From the NCBI GenBank assembly GCA_963666945.2, contig CAXXRT010000026.1, positions 1-64,000 of the forward strand: DNA of 64,000 nucleotides. The letters are read 5' to 3'. The position numbers and the translations under genes are program-made. Each line of letters begins with the position of its first letter. Position 1 is the first letter of the stretch. The notes under the pieces are model-generated. The model did no database searches. It was not told where the DNA came from and worked only from the letters and a program-made list of their open reading frames with translations. This document shows, piece after piece, positions 38,931 to 46,506 of the stretch. The DNA is from G963666945 sp963666945. Its GTDB lineage: Bacteria > Bacteroidota > Bacteroidia > Bacteroidales > Marinifilaceae.

Positions 38931-39221
38931 ATGATGATAAAAGAAAAAGCTCAAGCCGGTAGTTTTGAGTCAAGCGACGTTCTAGTACTTATAGAACCGG
39001 CAGAAGGCCAGAAAGGTCGCGACATTGAGATCTCTTCTACAGTTATGCTTCAATACGGAGAAAGCTTAAAAGCAGAGATCAACAAAGTACTAGATCAATT
39101 TAAAATTGAAGATGTGCGTATGGTAGTCCACGATAAAGGAGCTTTAACAGCAACACTTCACGCAAGGGTTGAGACAGCTCTAAAACGTTCGATGGGCCTA
39201 CAGGAAGGAACACTTGCCTAA
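38931..39221 (+). CDS. citD: Citrate lyase acyl carrier protein (gamma subunit)
   Basis: Carries the triphosphoribosyl-dephospho-CoA prosthetic group of citrate lyase. 96 residues, the normal size. The attachment Ser lies in AGSFESSDVLV (about residues 9-19), and the C-terminal VVHDKGALTATLHARVETAL matches CitD. The start could be either of two adjacent Met codons. First gene of the citDEF set. Confidence 0.95.
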   Translation: MMIKEKAQAGSFESSDVLVLIEPAEGQKGRDIEISSTVMLQYGESLKAEINKVLDQFKIEDVRMVVHDKGALTATLHARVETALKRSMGLQEGTLA

Positions 39222-39295
39222 ACAAGGCAACACACACTAACACAGAATATATAAACCCAAACATGTGCACAACCATTGTTTAATTAATTAAACTC

Positions 39296-40192
39296 ATGGA
39301 ACAAAAAAAACAATTCAAAAGAAGAAGTATGCTTTACATACCTGGAAACAATCCAGCTATGCTTCAGCAGGGCGGTATCTATGGAGCCGACAGTGTACTT
39401 CTTGATCTGGAAGATGCAGTAGCACTTAACCAGAAAGATTCAGCAAGAATCCTGGTAAGAAATATGCTTAAATCGACAGACTATTACGGAGCAGAGCTAA
39501 CCGTAAGAGTTAACCATATAGACACTCCATTTGGCAAGGCCGATCTTGAAGAGATTGTGCCCCTTCAGCCAGATGCTATACGTTTCCCTAAATGCGAAAC
39601 AATAGAACAATTAAAACAAGTTATTGATCTTGTTGAGGAAATAGAAAACAAACACAATCTTCCTCACGACAAGATGAATATTCATGCTATGATTGAGACT
39701 GCATTAGGAGTGCAAAACGTTTATGAAATAGCAGGATTTTCAAAAAGAGTTGATGCAATCACCATTGGTGGCCAGGATTTAACAGCAGACATGAAAGTAG
39801 CTGCAGCTAAAGACGGTATAGGTATCGACTATGCACGTAAGCGTATTGTCATGGCAGCCAAAGCAAACAGAATTGATGCAATTGATACAGTCTTCGCCGA
39901 TGTAGATGATGATGAAGGATTAAGAGCTGAAACTGAATACATCCGAAAAGTTGGATTTACAGGAAAGGCAGTTATCAACCCTCGTCAGATTGATACAGTT
40001 CACGAAGTATACACTCCAAAAGAACACGAAATTGCTAAAGCAATGAGAATTTACACTGCTTTCTTGAAAAACAAGGCAGCCGGTATAGGTGTATTTGCAG
40101 TAGACGGAAAGATGGTTGACAAACCAGTAATGGAAAGAGCAAAACACACTCTATTATTAGCAGACATAGATATTGATTCTATTACGTATTAA
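39296..40192 (+). CDS. citE: Citrate lyase beta subunit (citryl-ACP lyase)
   Basis: Splits citryl-ACP into oxaloacetate and acetyl-ACP. 298 residues of the CitE/HpcH aldolase fold: RRSMLYIPGNNPAML, DSVLLDLEDAVAL (metal-binding Glu/Asp), VRVNHIDTPFGKADL, RFPKCET, IHAMIETALGV and ITIGGQDLTADM. Because citD and citF flank it, it is the true lyase subunit and not a stand-alone CitE homologue. Confidence 0.97.
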   Translation: MEQKKQFKRRSMLYIPGNNPAMLQQGGIYGADSVLLDLEDAVALNQKDSARILVRNMLKSTDYYGAELTVRVNHIDTPFGKADLEEIVPLQPDAIRFPKCETIEQLKQVIDLVEEIENKHNLPHDKMNIHAMIETALGVQNVYEIAGFSKRVDAITIGGQDLTADMKVAAAKDGIGIDYARKRIVMAAKANRIDAIDTVFADVDDDEGLRAETEYIRKVGFTGKAVINPRQIDTVHEVYTPKEHEIAKAMRIYTAFLKNKAAGIGVFAVDGKMVDKPVMERAKHTLLLADIDIDSITY

Positions 40193-40225
40193 TGGAAGCA
40201 TTAAAAGATTAAAATTATTAGACAA

Positions 40226-41776
40226 ATGAAAAATAGTTTTGGTATAGATATTCCTGATTTTGTTGAAGGATTAGGAGAACTTAAGCCATTCCAGGGTGCT
40301 TGGCATTTACAGGACAATCTTGATGCTGACCAATGTGTTGCAGTTCCTACAAAAGCTCGTAAAGCACACTATAATAAAGTATGTGAAACACTTGAAGAGG
40401 CAATTAAAAAATCAAATCCCCATGATGGAATGTGTATTTCATTCCACCACCACTTAAGAGGAGGAGACCAGCTTCTTATTCAGGTTGTAGAACTATTGGC
40501 AGGTATGGGTATTAAAGATATCTGTCTTGCATCGTCTTCATTAACTACCGCACACGATTGTCTTGTGCCTTATCTTGAAGACGGAACAATTACAAGAATT
40601 TTCTCTTCTGGTATAAGGGGAGAACTGGGAAGAGTAATCTCTGAAGGAATACTTCCTCATCCAGTAGTTATCCACTCGCACGGAGGAAGGGTAAGAGACA
40701 TTAAAACAGGAAGAATAAAAATAGACCTGGCCGTATTAGGAGCATCAGCTGCCGACAACGAAGGTAATGCTACAGGTCAACACGGACCTTCAGCATTCGG
40801 TTCTATGGGATACGCCATGTCAGACGCACAATATGCCAAGAATGTAGTTATTGTAACTGACAATATGGTAGAGTACCCATGTACACCATGTTCAATACAA
40901 TCACACCTTGTTGACCACGTAGTAAAAATAGATTGTATTGGTGATGCTAAAAAAATTGCATCGGGAACAACCCGTATCACAAAATCACCAATGGATCTTC
41001 GTATTGCAAAAATGGCAGGTGAAGCCATAGCAGTAACTGACTACTTCAAAAACGGCATCAGCTTCCAGGTAGGTGCAGGAGGAGCTTCTCTTGCAGTTGC
41101 TAAGTATGTAAGACAGGCTATGTTAGCCAAAGAAATAAAAGGCAGCTTCCTTCTTGGAGGTGTAACATCTGTTTGTACTGATATGTTGGAAGAAGGACTT
41201 TTCAATGCTATTTTCGACGTTCAGGGATTCGATGCTGAAGTTAGTTCATCAATTCTTAACAACCCTAAACACATTGAGATCTCTGCTGATCAATACGCAT
41301 GTTGCATAAACAGCGGAGCCATGACCAACAAGATCGATGTTGTTGTATTAGGAGCACTAGAAATTGATACCGACTTTAACGTAAACGTTATCACAGGATC
41401 AGACGGTAACATCAGAGGAGCATCAGGAGGACACTCTGATACCGCAGCAGGTGCAAAACTAACTGTCGCAGTAGCACCTTCTTACAGAGGTAGATTACCT
41501 ATCATCAAGGATAAGGTTATGAATATTGTGACTCCTGGAGAAAGCATCGACCTGGTTGTAACAGAAAGAGGTATCTGTGTTAACCCAGCAAGGGAAGACC
41601 TTAAAAAACAACTTGAAGAGGCTGGTCTTTGGATAAGAGATATCAAAGAACTAGCTAAAGAAGTTGAGGGTATTACAGGTCGACCTGTTGAAGTTGAGCA
41701 CACAGACAGAATAGTTGGCCTTATCGAATACCGTGACGGATCAATTATCGACGTAATCAAACAGGTAAAATTATAA
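40226..41776 (+). CDS. citF: Citrate lyase alpha subunit (citrate:acetyl-ACP transferase)
   Basis: Exchanges the acetyl on CitD for citrate. 516 residues, standard for CitF. Recognisable blocks include MCISFHHHLRGGD, LASSSLTTAHDCLVPYLEDG, IHSHGGRVRDI, AASAADNEGN-like GASAADNEGNATG, and INSGAMTNKIDVVVLGALEID with GGHSDTAAGA near the C-terminus. It completes a citDEF enzyme. A hairpin and T-rich repeats separate it from citXG. Confidence 0.97.
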   Translation: MKNSFGIDIPDFVEGLGELKPFQGAWHLQDNLDADQCVAVPTKARKAHYNKVCETLEEAIKKSNPHDGMCISFHHHLRGGDQLLIQVVELLAGMGIKDICLASSSLTTAHDCLVPYLEDGTITRIFSSGIRGELGRVISEGILPHPVVIHSHGGRVRDIKTGRIKIDLAVLGASAADNEGNATGQHGPSAFGSMGYAMSDAQYAKNVVIVTDNMVEYPCTPCSIQSHLVDHVVKIDCIGDAKKIASGTTRITKSPMDLRIAKMAGEAIAVTDYFKNGISFQVGAGGASLAVAKYVRQAMLAKEIKGSFLLGGVTSVCTDMLEEGLFNAIFDVQGFDAEVSSSILNNPKHIEISADQYACCINSGAMTNKIDVVVLGALEIDTDFNVNVITGSDGNIRGASGGHSDTAAGAKLTVAVAPSYRGRLPIIKDKVMNIVTPGESIDLVVTERGICVNPAREDLKKQLEEAGLWIRDIKELAKEVEGITGRPVEVEHTDRIVGLIEYRDGSIIDVIKQVKL

Positions 41777-41781
41777 TATAC

Positions 41782-41805
41782 CTTTTGTCTTTTGACTTTT
41801 TGACT
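41782..41805 (+). repeat. Short T-rich tandem repeat between citF and citXG
   Basis: CTTTTGT, CTTTTGA, CTTTTTGA in a row, ending in CTTT: three near-identical 7-8 base units just before the hairpin at 41813. It may be only low-complexity sequence. Confidence 0.5.
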
Positions 41806-41812
41806 TTAAAAT

Positions 41813-41839
41813 GTTGGCCGGATTGACTCTCCGGCCAAC
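41813..41839 (+). terminator. Perfect 9-bp GC-rich stem-loop between citF and citXG
   Basis: GTTGGCCGG, 9-base loop, CCGGCCAAC, with no U run after it (AAAAACTAAAAACC leads to the next ATG at 41854). Probably an mRNA processing or stability element that sets lower expression of the activation enzymes. Confidence 0.7.
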
Positions 41840-41853
41840 AAAAACTAAAAACC

Positions 41854-43230
41854 ATGCTCCAGAGGGTACTAGACGCAAGAGAAAAGAGAGCACAGCAAAG
41901 ACAGAACTGGGCTGACAGGAAACGCCTGTCTTTAAGCTTATCCTTTAACATTCCGGGATATCCCAAGTCTGACAACACAATCACTTCAGCTTTCACTGAA
42001 GTAAAAAAAGATCTTGTAAGATATATCACATCCTGCCGATTATCTTTTAATCTAAAAGAATCTAAGACAACATGCGATTATGCAGGAGATTTCTTTATAC
42101 TCCCACTATCGGAGAAGGCAGAGAATCCAAAAGAAATCAAAGCCTTATTTGAAAATTTTGAAGCGAATCATCCGCTTTCAAGACTGATTGACGTTGATAT
42201 TTTCAGCTCAGAGGGCTTGCCTATATCTTCAAACAAAGCGAAGAAATGTCTTATTTGTTCAAAACCCGCAATAGTTTGCATGAGGGAGCAGAATCACAGT
42301 TTAGAAGAGCTTAGAGAAGAAATTAACAACAGGATGGTCTCTTTCCTTAAGGAAAGAAGAAAAGAGCTTATAAGACAGGAAATCACTCTATACGCCACCA
42401 AGGCATTAATGTATGAGGTAAGCGTTACACCAAAGCCAGGCCTTGTAGACAGATACTCACAGGGGTGTCATACCGACATGGACTTCTTTACATTTATCTC
42501 CTCCTCATCCGCCCTATCCTACTACTGGAGAGAGATTGTTGATCTTGCGGCAGTATGGGATGGCAAGGAGAAAGAAAAAACCTTAAGGGGATTAAGAACC
42601 ACGGGGATTAAAATGGAGGAATCAATGCTGAGCGCAACAGAAGGAGTAAACACACAAAAAGGAGCAATCTTCTTATTGGGATTTACAGCCTTTGCATGCG
42701 CTTATCGCATAATAAACAACCAAGAACCAAGCGATGAGAATATAAGCTCTGTTATATCTTATTTAAATGCTAATGCGGTAGAAAAAGAACTTATTAACAA
42801 TACCTCCGGAGGCAGTCACGGGGAAAAAGTATTTAATAAATACGGTAAAGAACTGGCTGGAGGAATAAGACTGGAAGTTGAGGGAGGCCTTCCAACAATA
42901 TTTAATATATCACTTCCTGTATTGAAAGAATTGGCCAAAACTGAAGAAAATACAGAGCAATGGTGGAATACGACCTTAAAAGAAGTTCTTCTTCATTTAA
43001 TGGCCAAAAACAACGACACCAACATACTTTTCAGATCTAATGCCGATATACTTGCAGAAACCAAACAACTTGCACATATTTGCATAGAAAAAGAATCTTT
43101 AGAGAGGATAAAACAATTTGAAATATTGAATGACTTTTGTGAACAGCACAACATATCACCGGGAGGTTCAGCAGATCTTTTAGCCGTGACATGTTTTATT
43201 TACTGGGTTCAGAAAAAGTATAAAGAATAA
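41854..43230 (+). CDS. citXG: CitX-CitG fusion: apo-citrate lyase phosphoribosyl-dephospho-CoA transferase / triphosphoribosyl-dephospho-CoA synthase
   Basis: Bifunctional protein of 458 residues that makes the citrate lyase prosthetic group and attaches it to CitD. The N-terminal CitX domain (about 1-175) starts LQRVLDAREKRAQQRQ and contains SRLIDVDIFSSEG and CLICSKPAIVCMREQNHSLEEL. The C-terminal CitG domain (about 185-458) has EVSVTPKPGLVDRYSQGCH, GVNTQKGAIFLLG, NNTSGGSHGEKV and EIL...SPGGSADLLAVT. Such fusions are known in some other bacteria. It lies between citF and citC. Confidence 0.94.
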   Translation: MLQRVLDAREKRAQQRQNWADRKRLSLSLSFNIPGYPKSDNTITSAFTEVKKDLVRYITSCRLSFNLKESKTTCDYAGDFFILPLSEKAENPKEIKALFENFEANHPLSRLIDVDIFSSEGLPISSNKAKKCLICSKPAIVCMREQNHSLEELREEINNRMVSFLKERRKELIRQEITLYATKALMYEVSVTPKPGLVDRYSQGCHTDMDFFTFISSSSALSYYWREIVDLAAVWDGKEKEKTLRGLRTTGIKMEESMLSATEGVNTQKGAIFLLGFTAFACAYRIINNQEPSDENISSVISYLNANAVEKELINNTSGGSHGEKVFNKYGKELAGGIRLEVEGGLPTIFNISLPVLKELAKTEENTEQWWNTTLKEVLLHLMAKNNDTNILFRSNADILAETKQLAHICIEKESLERIKQFEILNDFCEQHNISPGGSADLLAVTCFIYWVQKKYKE

Positions 43231-43241
43231 TTATTTTAGTT

Positions 43242-44306
43242 ATGTATCAGGGTTTTTCGGATTTTGTGGTCAACGAAGTGGATTTTGCCAATCCATACGA
43301 TGTTAGAATGGTAAGAATGTTTCTTGACAAATTTCATATCGACTATATACCATACGAGACAGACAAGACAATTATTCTGGAAACCACTTCCGGGGAAATG
43401 GTAGGAACAGGATCGTATAAGAACAATGTTTTAAAATGTATAGCTGTTGACCCAAAATTTCAGGGAAGTAATGCTTTTTCAACTATTGTGTCTACTTTGA
43501 GCGAAGAACTACTACCCATCTACAAACATGTATTTGTTTATACCCATCCCAAAAACAAAGAAATATTCATTGGTCTGGGATTTAAACTCATAGCAGAAGC
43601 CCCTCCATATTATTCTCTTTACGAATTCGGATTCAGCAATATAAAAGATTACAAGAAATATCTTTCTTCAAAGAAAAAATCAGGAAAAAAGATTGCTGCA
43701 ATTGTAGCAAACTGCAATCCTTTCACCAACGGACATCTTTACCTTATAGAAAAAGCCTCTGAAGAAAACGATGTTGTATATATTTTTGTTGTTGAGGCAG
43801 AACTATCAGTCTTCCCTTTCAAAGTAAGATGGCAACTTATTAAAGAAGGCACAGCACACCTTAAAAACGTTGTTATAATAAGAAGCGGAGATTATCTCGT
43901 ATCGGAAGTATCGTTCCCCAGATATTTCCTTAAAGGGGAAAATCCCGATGAAATTACTGCAAACCAGGCAAAACTCGACCTTACAATATTTGCCGATCAC
44001 GTAGCGCCCGCATTAGGAATAAAACGCAGATATGTAGGCACCGAGAATTACTGTATGACCACTGCCATATACAACAGGGAAATGAAAAAACTGCTTCCCG
44101 AAAAAGGTCTTGAAGTAGTAGAGGTTAAACGTAAAGCAGTACATGAAACAGATTTTATTTCAGCATCAGCCGTACGTAAGGCCATAACTGAAGATCAGTG
44201 GGAACTTGTAAAAGAGAAAGTACCAGCAACAACCTATGATTTCCTTAGATCCAAAGAAGCTGAAGCTATTATCAGAAGAATTAAAATTAATAATTCAAGA
44301 CATTAA
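43242..44306 (+). CDS. citC: [Citrate (pro-3S)-lyase] ligase
   Basis: Acetylates the thiol of the CitD prosthetic group using acetate and ATP, which switches citrate lyase on. 354 residues: an N-terminal GNAT-like domain (about 1-125; AVDPKFQGSNAFSTIVSTL) and a nucleotidyltransferase domain with ANCNPFTNGHLYLIEKA (HxGH-type motif NGHL) and ISASAVRKAI. Located 11 bases after citXG and last in the cluster. Its presence means the lyase needs an activation step and is likely controlled by energy state. Confidence 0.96.
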   Translation: MYQGFSDFVVNEVDFANPYDVRMVRMFLDKFHIDYIPYETDKTIILETTSGEMVGTGSYKNNVLKCIAVDPKFQGSNAFSTIVSTLSEELLPIYKHVFVYTHPKNKEIFIGLGFKLIAEAPPYYSLYEFGFSNIKDYKKYLSSKKKSGKKIAAIVANCNPFTNGHLYLIEKASEENDVVYIFVVEAELSVFPFKVRWQLIKEGTAHLKNVVIIRSGDYLVSEVSFPRYFLKGENPDEITANQAKLDLTIFADHVAPALGIKRRYVGTENYCMTTAIYNREMKKLLPEKGLEVVEVKRKAVHETDFISASAVRKAITEDQWELVKEKVPATTYDFLRSKEAEAIIRRIKINNSRH

Positions 44307-44365
44307 TAGCCCATGCCGACCAGCTAAAGAAAGACATTCTTATTTCCAGCATTTCTATTTGCGAA

Positions 44366-44399
44366 AAATTAATTAACCCTATTTACCAATTAATAGGGT
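44366..44399 (-). terminator. Terminator overlapping the 3' end of ung
   Basis: ACCCTATT/AATAGGGT (8 bp, 8-base loop) with T-rich sequence following on the minus strand. One stem arm includes the last codons and the stop of ung. It may also stop read-through from citC. Confidence 0.55.
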
Positions 44400-45045
44400 C
44401 AAGACCATTATTCTTAAGATATTCATTTGTCTTGCTAAAATGCTGATTACCAAAAAATCCCCTGCTAGCAGACAAAGGAGAGGGATGAACAGACTTTAGT
44501 ATAAAATGCTTTGAAGAATCTATTATCTCCTCTTTTTTCTGTGCATAAGCACCCCAAAGAAGAAATACCACATGTTCCTTTTCATCAGATATCTTCTTTA
44601 TAACGGCATCGGTAAATGTTTCCCAACCTTTTTTCTGATGCGATCCCGCATTGCTGTCCCTAACTGTCAGTGTGGCATTTAAAAGCATTACCCCCTGCTC
44701 TGCCCATCTTTCAAGGTTGCCGGATTCAGGTATAGGTTTTCCAAGATCGTTATGAATTTCCTTAAAAATATTCTTTAAAGAGGGAGGCTGTTTTATTCCA
44801 TTAGGCACAGAAAAACAAAGTCCATGGGCCTGTCCTGGTCCATGATAAGGATCCTGCCCAATTATAACAACCTTTAATTTATCGATAGGACACTTATCAA
44901 AGGCATTAAAAATCAATTTCCCTGGAGGATATATTACCTGCGTTTTAAACTCATTTTTAACAAACGAAACAAGATTCACAAAATAGTCCTTAGCAAACTC
45001 ATCTGCCAATAATTTTTTCCAGTCTCCCGCAATTTTTACCTCCAT
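44383..45045 (-). CDS. ung: Uracil-DNA glycosylase
   Basis: Removes uracil from DNA in base excision repair. I begin at ATG 45045 (MEVKIAGDWKKLL), giving 220 residues, since the longer frame adds an atypical hydrophobic segment. Motifs: VVIIGQDPYHGPGQAHGLCFSV split here as GQDPYHGPGQAHG (catalytic Asp) and HPSPLSASRGFFG (DNA-binding loop), with LLNATLTVR between. Convergent with citC. Confidence 0.97.
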   Translation of the reverse strand: MEVKIAGDWKKLLADEFAKDYFVNLVSFVKNEFKTQVIYPPGKLIFNAFDKCPIDKLKVVIIGQDPYHGPGQAHGLCFSVPNGIKQPPSLKNIFKEIHNDLGKPIPESGNLERWAEQGVMLLNATLTVRDSNAGSHQKKGWETFTDAVIKKISDEKEHVVFLLWGAYAQKKEEIIDSSKHFILKSVHPSPLSASRGFFGNQHFSKTNEYLKNNGLDPINW

Positions 45046-45138
45046 AATATCAATATGATTTAGCGCAAAAATAACAATAAAATAATGTGGATGCAACCTT
45101 AAGTCATTTCATTAAATTCGCCGTACAAAATCCGATGC

Positions 45139-45170
45139 TTTTACTAGCTTTGTACTAGGTTTGTACTAGC
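45139..45170 (+). repeat. Tandem 11-base repeats (TTTGTACTAGS)
   Basis: TTTTACTAGC, TTTGTACTAGG and TTTGTACTAGC occur head to tail, with an inverted GTACAAA at 45123-45129. Junctions create TAGCTTTG (45145-45152) and TAGGTTTG (45156-45163), both exact TAnnTTTG matches. The 11-base period puts copies on one face of the helix, as in an operator. Confidence 0.65.
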
Positions 45171-45314
45171 TTACTGTTACCTAAATAGTATAAATTTAGC
45201 TTAAGGCTTGTATGATAAAAGTATAAACATCGAATAAGAAAAGGTTCTATTTTGCCATAAAATTAACTCAAAACATAAAAAAAAGCATACTAATAATTCC
45301 TAGAGGAAAGACAT

Positions 45315-45355
45315 AAAAAAACGCCTCAAGAAAAAATCTCAAGGCGCAATTTTTA
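45315..45355 (-). terminator. Bidirectional terminator after the glutaminyl cyclase gene
   Basis: A 10-bp stem (two wobbles on the minus strand) around 45321-45347 is flanked by seven A/T on either side. Mainly serves the minus-strand cysS-cyclase unit. Confidence 0.85.
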
Positions 45356-45377
45356 TAATTTTAGAATAACTATCACT

Positions 45378-46493
45378 TTACTTCAACTCAATATGGAAAA
45401 GCTTATTCCAACGCTTACCGGTAACGAACAGTCTCTTCTTATCGTGATCGTAGGCAATACCATTTAGCACATCATCATCGTCAAGCTGAGAAAGTTCCTG
45501 CTGTGTAAGCAATCCTTCCATATTTATTTCACCTTTCACTATTCCTGTCTCAGGGTCAATCATCACAATCTTATCGGTCATCCAGACGTTGGCATAAATC
45601 ATGCCGTTGATATACTCAAGTTCGTTAAGGGAATCGACAGCCCCTTTATTATCATATACCTCTATCTGACGCTTAACGTAGAAAGAAGAAGGCTCTATAA
45701 AATAAAGCTTATTGGATCCATCACTCATTACAAGTTCCTGTCCAATAGTTGTAATACCCCATCCCTGGGTAGAATAACGAAATTCCGATTCAAGACTAAA
45801 GGTTTTAAGATCGTAAACAAATCCCCTCATCTCCATCCATGTAAGCTGTATAATCTTATCATTTACAATAGAAATACCCTCACCAAAAAGATTGTTGTCA
45901 ATATTAAGAACAGAAAGAATTTCATTCTTTTCAATGTCAACCTTTCTTATAGATGATTCCCCTCTTTGCCCGGTACTCTCATACATATACCCATCCTTAA
46001 AAACCAAACCCTGAGTATATGCCTTAGGATCGTGTTTATAGGTTTTTAGTATCTTATACCCATGCTTTTTGGGAGCCTCATCGGGAATAACATTTATATT
46101 AACAGTTGCCACGCCCCTTTTGTTATCTTTATGGTAAGCAATAGCTTTAAGCTGTCTTTTTCCAACCTTGCCTTTGGTAAAGTTAAAGAAACACTGAAAC
46201 GGCTCTTTATAAAAAACTTTTTTAAGCTTACCATCCACATAAAGCTGAAGAGAATCTATTTTTAGGTTTTCTCTCCTATGAATTATCGCCACAGGAACTT
46301 TAGTATTTCTTTTCCACACAGAGTCCTTCAGTGGAGAGGAAAAAAGAATACTTTTGACATACTTTATTTGATCTGTAGCAGATTGCTCAGACTTTTTATT
46401 TTCCTCAACAGCTTTAATCTTATCCTTAGATTCCGATTTACAGGAAGCCACCGATAAGCTTAAAAAAAGAGATATAATCAGATACTTCATCAA
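45378..46493 (-). CDS. Glutaminyl-peptide cyclotransferase lipoprotein (beta-propeller type)
   Basis: Converts N-terminal Gln of exported proteins to pyroglutamate. 371 residues. The lipobox LSVASC precedes KSESKDK, followed by an Ig-like segment (about 40-145) and then the plant-type five-bladed propeller (about 150-371). Conserved active-site segments AYTQGLVF and LFGEGISI are present, as are TWMEMRGFVYD and NGIAYDHDKKRLFVTGKRW. It starts 13 bases after cysS and ends at a terminator. In this window all predicted signal peptidase I substrates have Gln at +1, which fits its role. It is attached to a membrane facing the periplasm or surface. Confidence 0.9.
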   Translation of the reverse strand: MMKYLIISLFLSLSVASCKSESKDKIKAVEENKKSEQSATDQIKYVKSILFSSPLKDSVWKRNTKVPVAIIHRRENLKIDSLQLYVDGKLKKVFYKEPFQCFFNFTKGKVGKRQLKAIAYHKDNKRGVATVNINVIPDEAPKKHGYKILKTYKHDPKAYTQGLVFKDGYMYESTGQRGESSIRKVDIEKNEILSVLNIDNNLFGEGISIVNDKIIQLTWMEMRGFVYDLKTFSLESEFRYSTQGWGITTIGQELVMSDGSNKLYFIEPSSFYVKRQIEVYDNKGAVDSLNELEYINGMIYANVWMTDKIVMIDPETGIVKGEINMEGLLTQQELSQLDDDDVLNGIAYDHDKKRLFVTGKRWNKLFHIELK

Positions 46494-46506
46494 ACAGTAA
46501 TTTTAA

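Larger units (their letters stand above)
45046..45377. other. Intergenic region upstream of ung and downstream of the glutaminyl cyclase gene
   Basis: About 330 bases with no credible open reading frame. It holds a TTTGTACTAG repeat cluster (45139-45170), two promoter-like elements pointing right, and the terminator at 45315-45355, which together could define a short untranslated transcript. Confidence 0.55.
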
